Assembly: GCA_014523515.1 (NCBI GenBank)
Contig: JAATVJ010000285.1
Span: forward strand, 1-6,383
Length of the DNA: 6,383 bases
DNA from: Nitrososphaerales archaeon TH1177
Lineage (GTDB): Archaea > Thermoproteota > Nitrososphaeria > Nitrososphaerales > Nitrososphaeraceae
Direction: 5' to 3'
Shown piece after piece: positions 6,035 through 6,383 of this stretch. The notes beneath the pieces are model-generated. The model saw nothing but the letters and a program-made list of their open reading frames with translations. It had not been told where the DNA came from and ran no database searches. The number at the start of each line of letters is the position of its first letter. The first letter of the stretch is position 1. A program made the translations under genes and the position numbers.

Positions 6035-6043
6035 GTTTTATAC
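6035..6043 (+). promoter_or_regulatory. TATA box of the TRAM-domain gene
   Basis: GTTTTATAC lies 17-26 bases before the ATG at 6061, implying a leaderless mRNA. No ribosome-binding sequence is seen. An in-frame stop at 6013-6015 limits upstream extension. Confidence 0.45.
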
Positions 6044-6060
6044 CAGCAGCTGAACGGACA

Positions 6061-6383
6061 ATGTATTCCTCAGACCGATCATATGGTGGAGGATATGGAG
6101 GAGGAAGAAGAAATATGGGATACGGTGATAGAAATAGACCGAGACGTTTTCGTCATTCACCAGTAAAAATAGGTGAACAATACGATGTGACAATCGAAGC
6201 TATTAGCAATAGAGGAGATTCAGGAGTTGCAAAGATAGAAGGATTTGTCATATTTGTCCCAGGGACAAAAGTTGACGAAAAAGTAAAAATTAAAATAACA
6301 AAAGTTGGAAATGGTTATGCTACGGCTGAATTAGCTGGACAAACTAATGAACAAACTAATGAACAAACTAATGAACAAATACC
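6061..6383 (+). CDS. TRAM-domain RNA-binding protein with Gly/Tyr/Arg-rich N-terminus (3' end beyond window)
   Basis: 107 codons are visible from the ATG at 6061; no stop is reached. Residues 1-33 are low-complexity, with YGGGYGGGRR, MGYGDRNR and PRRFRH, like eukaryotic-style RGG/YGG RNA-binding tails. Residues 34-92 are a TRAM domain, a small OB-like beta barrel, recognised by VKIGEQYDVTIE, GVAKIEGFVIFVPGTK and VKIKITKVGNGYATAEL. Archaeal single-TRAM proteins are known as RNA-binding proteins with chaperone or cold-shock-like roles, and TRAM domains also occur in tRNA-modifying enzymes. Here the position of the domain after a flexible arm suggests a general RNA chaperone; this is inference. 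After residue 93 the sequence enters a QTNE repeat. Most archaeal single-TRAM proteins are only about 70-130 residues, so the gene probably ends soon after the window. Confidence 0.88.
   Translation, partial: MYSSDRSYGGGYGGGRRNMGYGDRNRPRRFRHSPVKIGEQYDVTIEAISNRGDSGVAKIEGFVIFVPGTKVDEKVKIKITKVGNGYATAELAGQTNEQTNEQTNEQI
6339..6379 (+). repeat. 12-base tandem repeat encoding QTNE
   Basis: The unit ACAAACTAATGA occurs three times without a mismatch (6339-6350, 6351-6362, 6363-6374), and a fourth copy starts at 6375. It keeps the reading frame and adds Gln-Thr-Asn-Glu per copy to the C-terminus of the TRAM protein. Identity at the DNA level points to recent expansion by slippage. The right edge of the window cuts the array, so the copy number is a minimum. 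Confidence 0.9.

Overview
The window looks like a piece of an AT-rich archaeal chromosome, most probably of the Nitrososphaerota (Thaumarchaeota), perhaps a soil group I.1b lineage. The pointers are a tRNA-Glu of archaeal type with a D-loop insertion that looks like a non-canonical intron, TATA-box promoters about 25 bases upstream of start codons with almost no 5' leader and no Shine-Dalgarno, a CADD-type PqqC/TenA-like protein, and a TRAM-domain protein with a glycine/arginine-rich N-terminus. The lineage is inferred from sequence style and recalled families, not from a search.

Layout. 1-646 (minus) is the 3'-truncated gene of a CADD-like putative p-aminobenzoate synthase. 757-855 (plus) is tRNA-Glu(UUC) with a 23-base D-loop insertion. 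1020-1910 (plus) is a trans-polyprenyl diphosphate synthase. 1911-2340 holds no convincing gene. 2343-3407 (plus) is a decayed IS5/IS4-type DDE transposase carrying two frameshifts and one nonsense codon. 3408-3740 is AT-rich spacer ending in a promoter. 3749-4345 (plus) is a protein made of two tandem PRC-barrel-like repeats. 4313-4641 (minus) holds one or two tiny membrane-protein reading frames, possibly one broken two-helix gene. 4850-5188 (plus) is an uncharacterised 112-residue protein. 5224-5580 (minus) is a small Rieske [2Fe-2S] ferredoxin-like protein. 5581-6060 is mostly non-coding. 6061 to the right edge (plus) is the start of a TRAM-domain RNA-binding protein, cut off inside a 12-base tandem repeat.

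The genes do not form an obvious operon: they are separately promoted, face in different directions and belong to different processes (folate precursor synthesis, translation, isoprenoid synthesis, electron transfer, RNA binding). I see no CRISPR array, defence island or biosynthetic cluster. The points most worth following are the conserved self-sacrificing residues in the CADD homologue, the D-loop insertion in tRNA-Glu, the small minus-strand membrane reading frames at 4313-4641, and the growing QTNE repeat in the TRAM protein.
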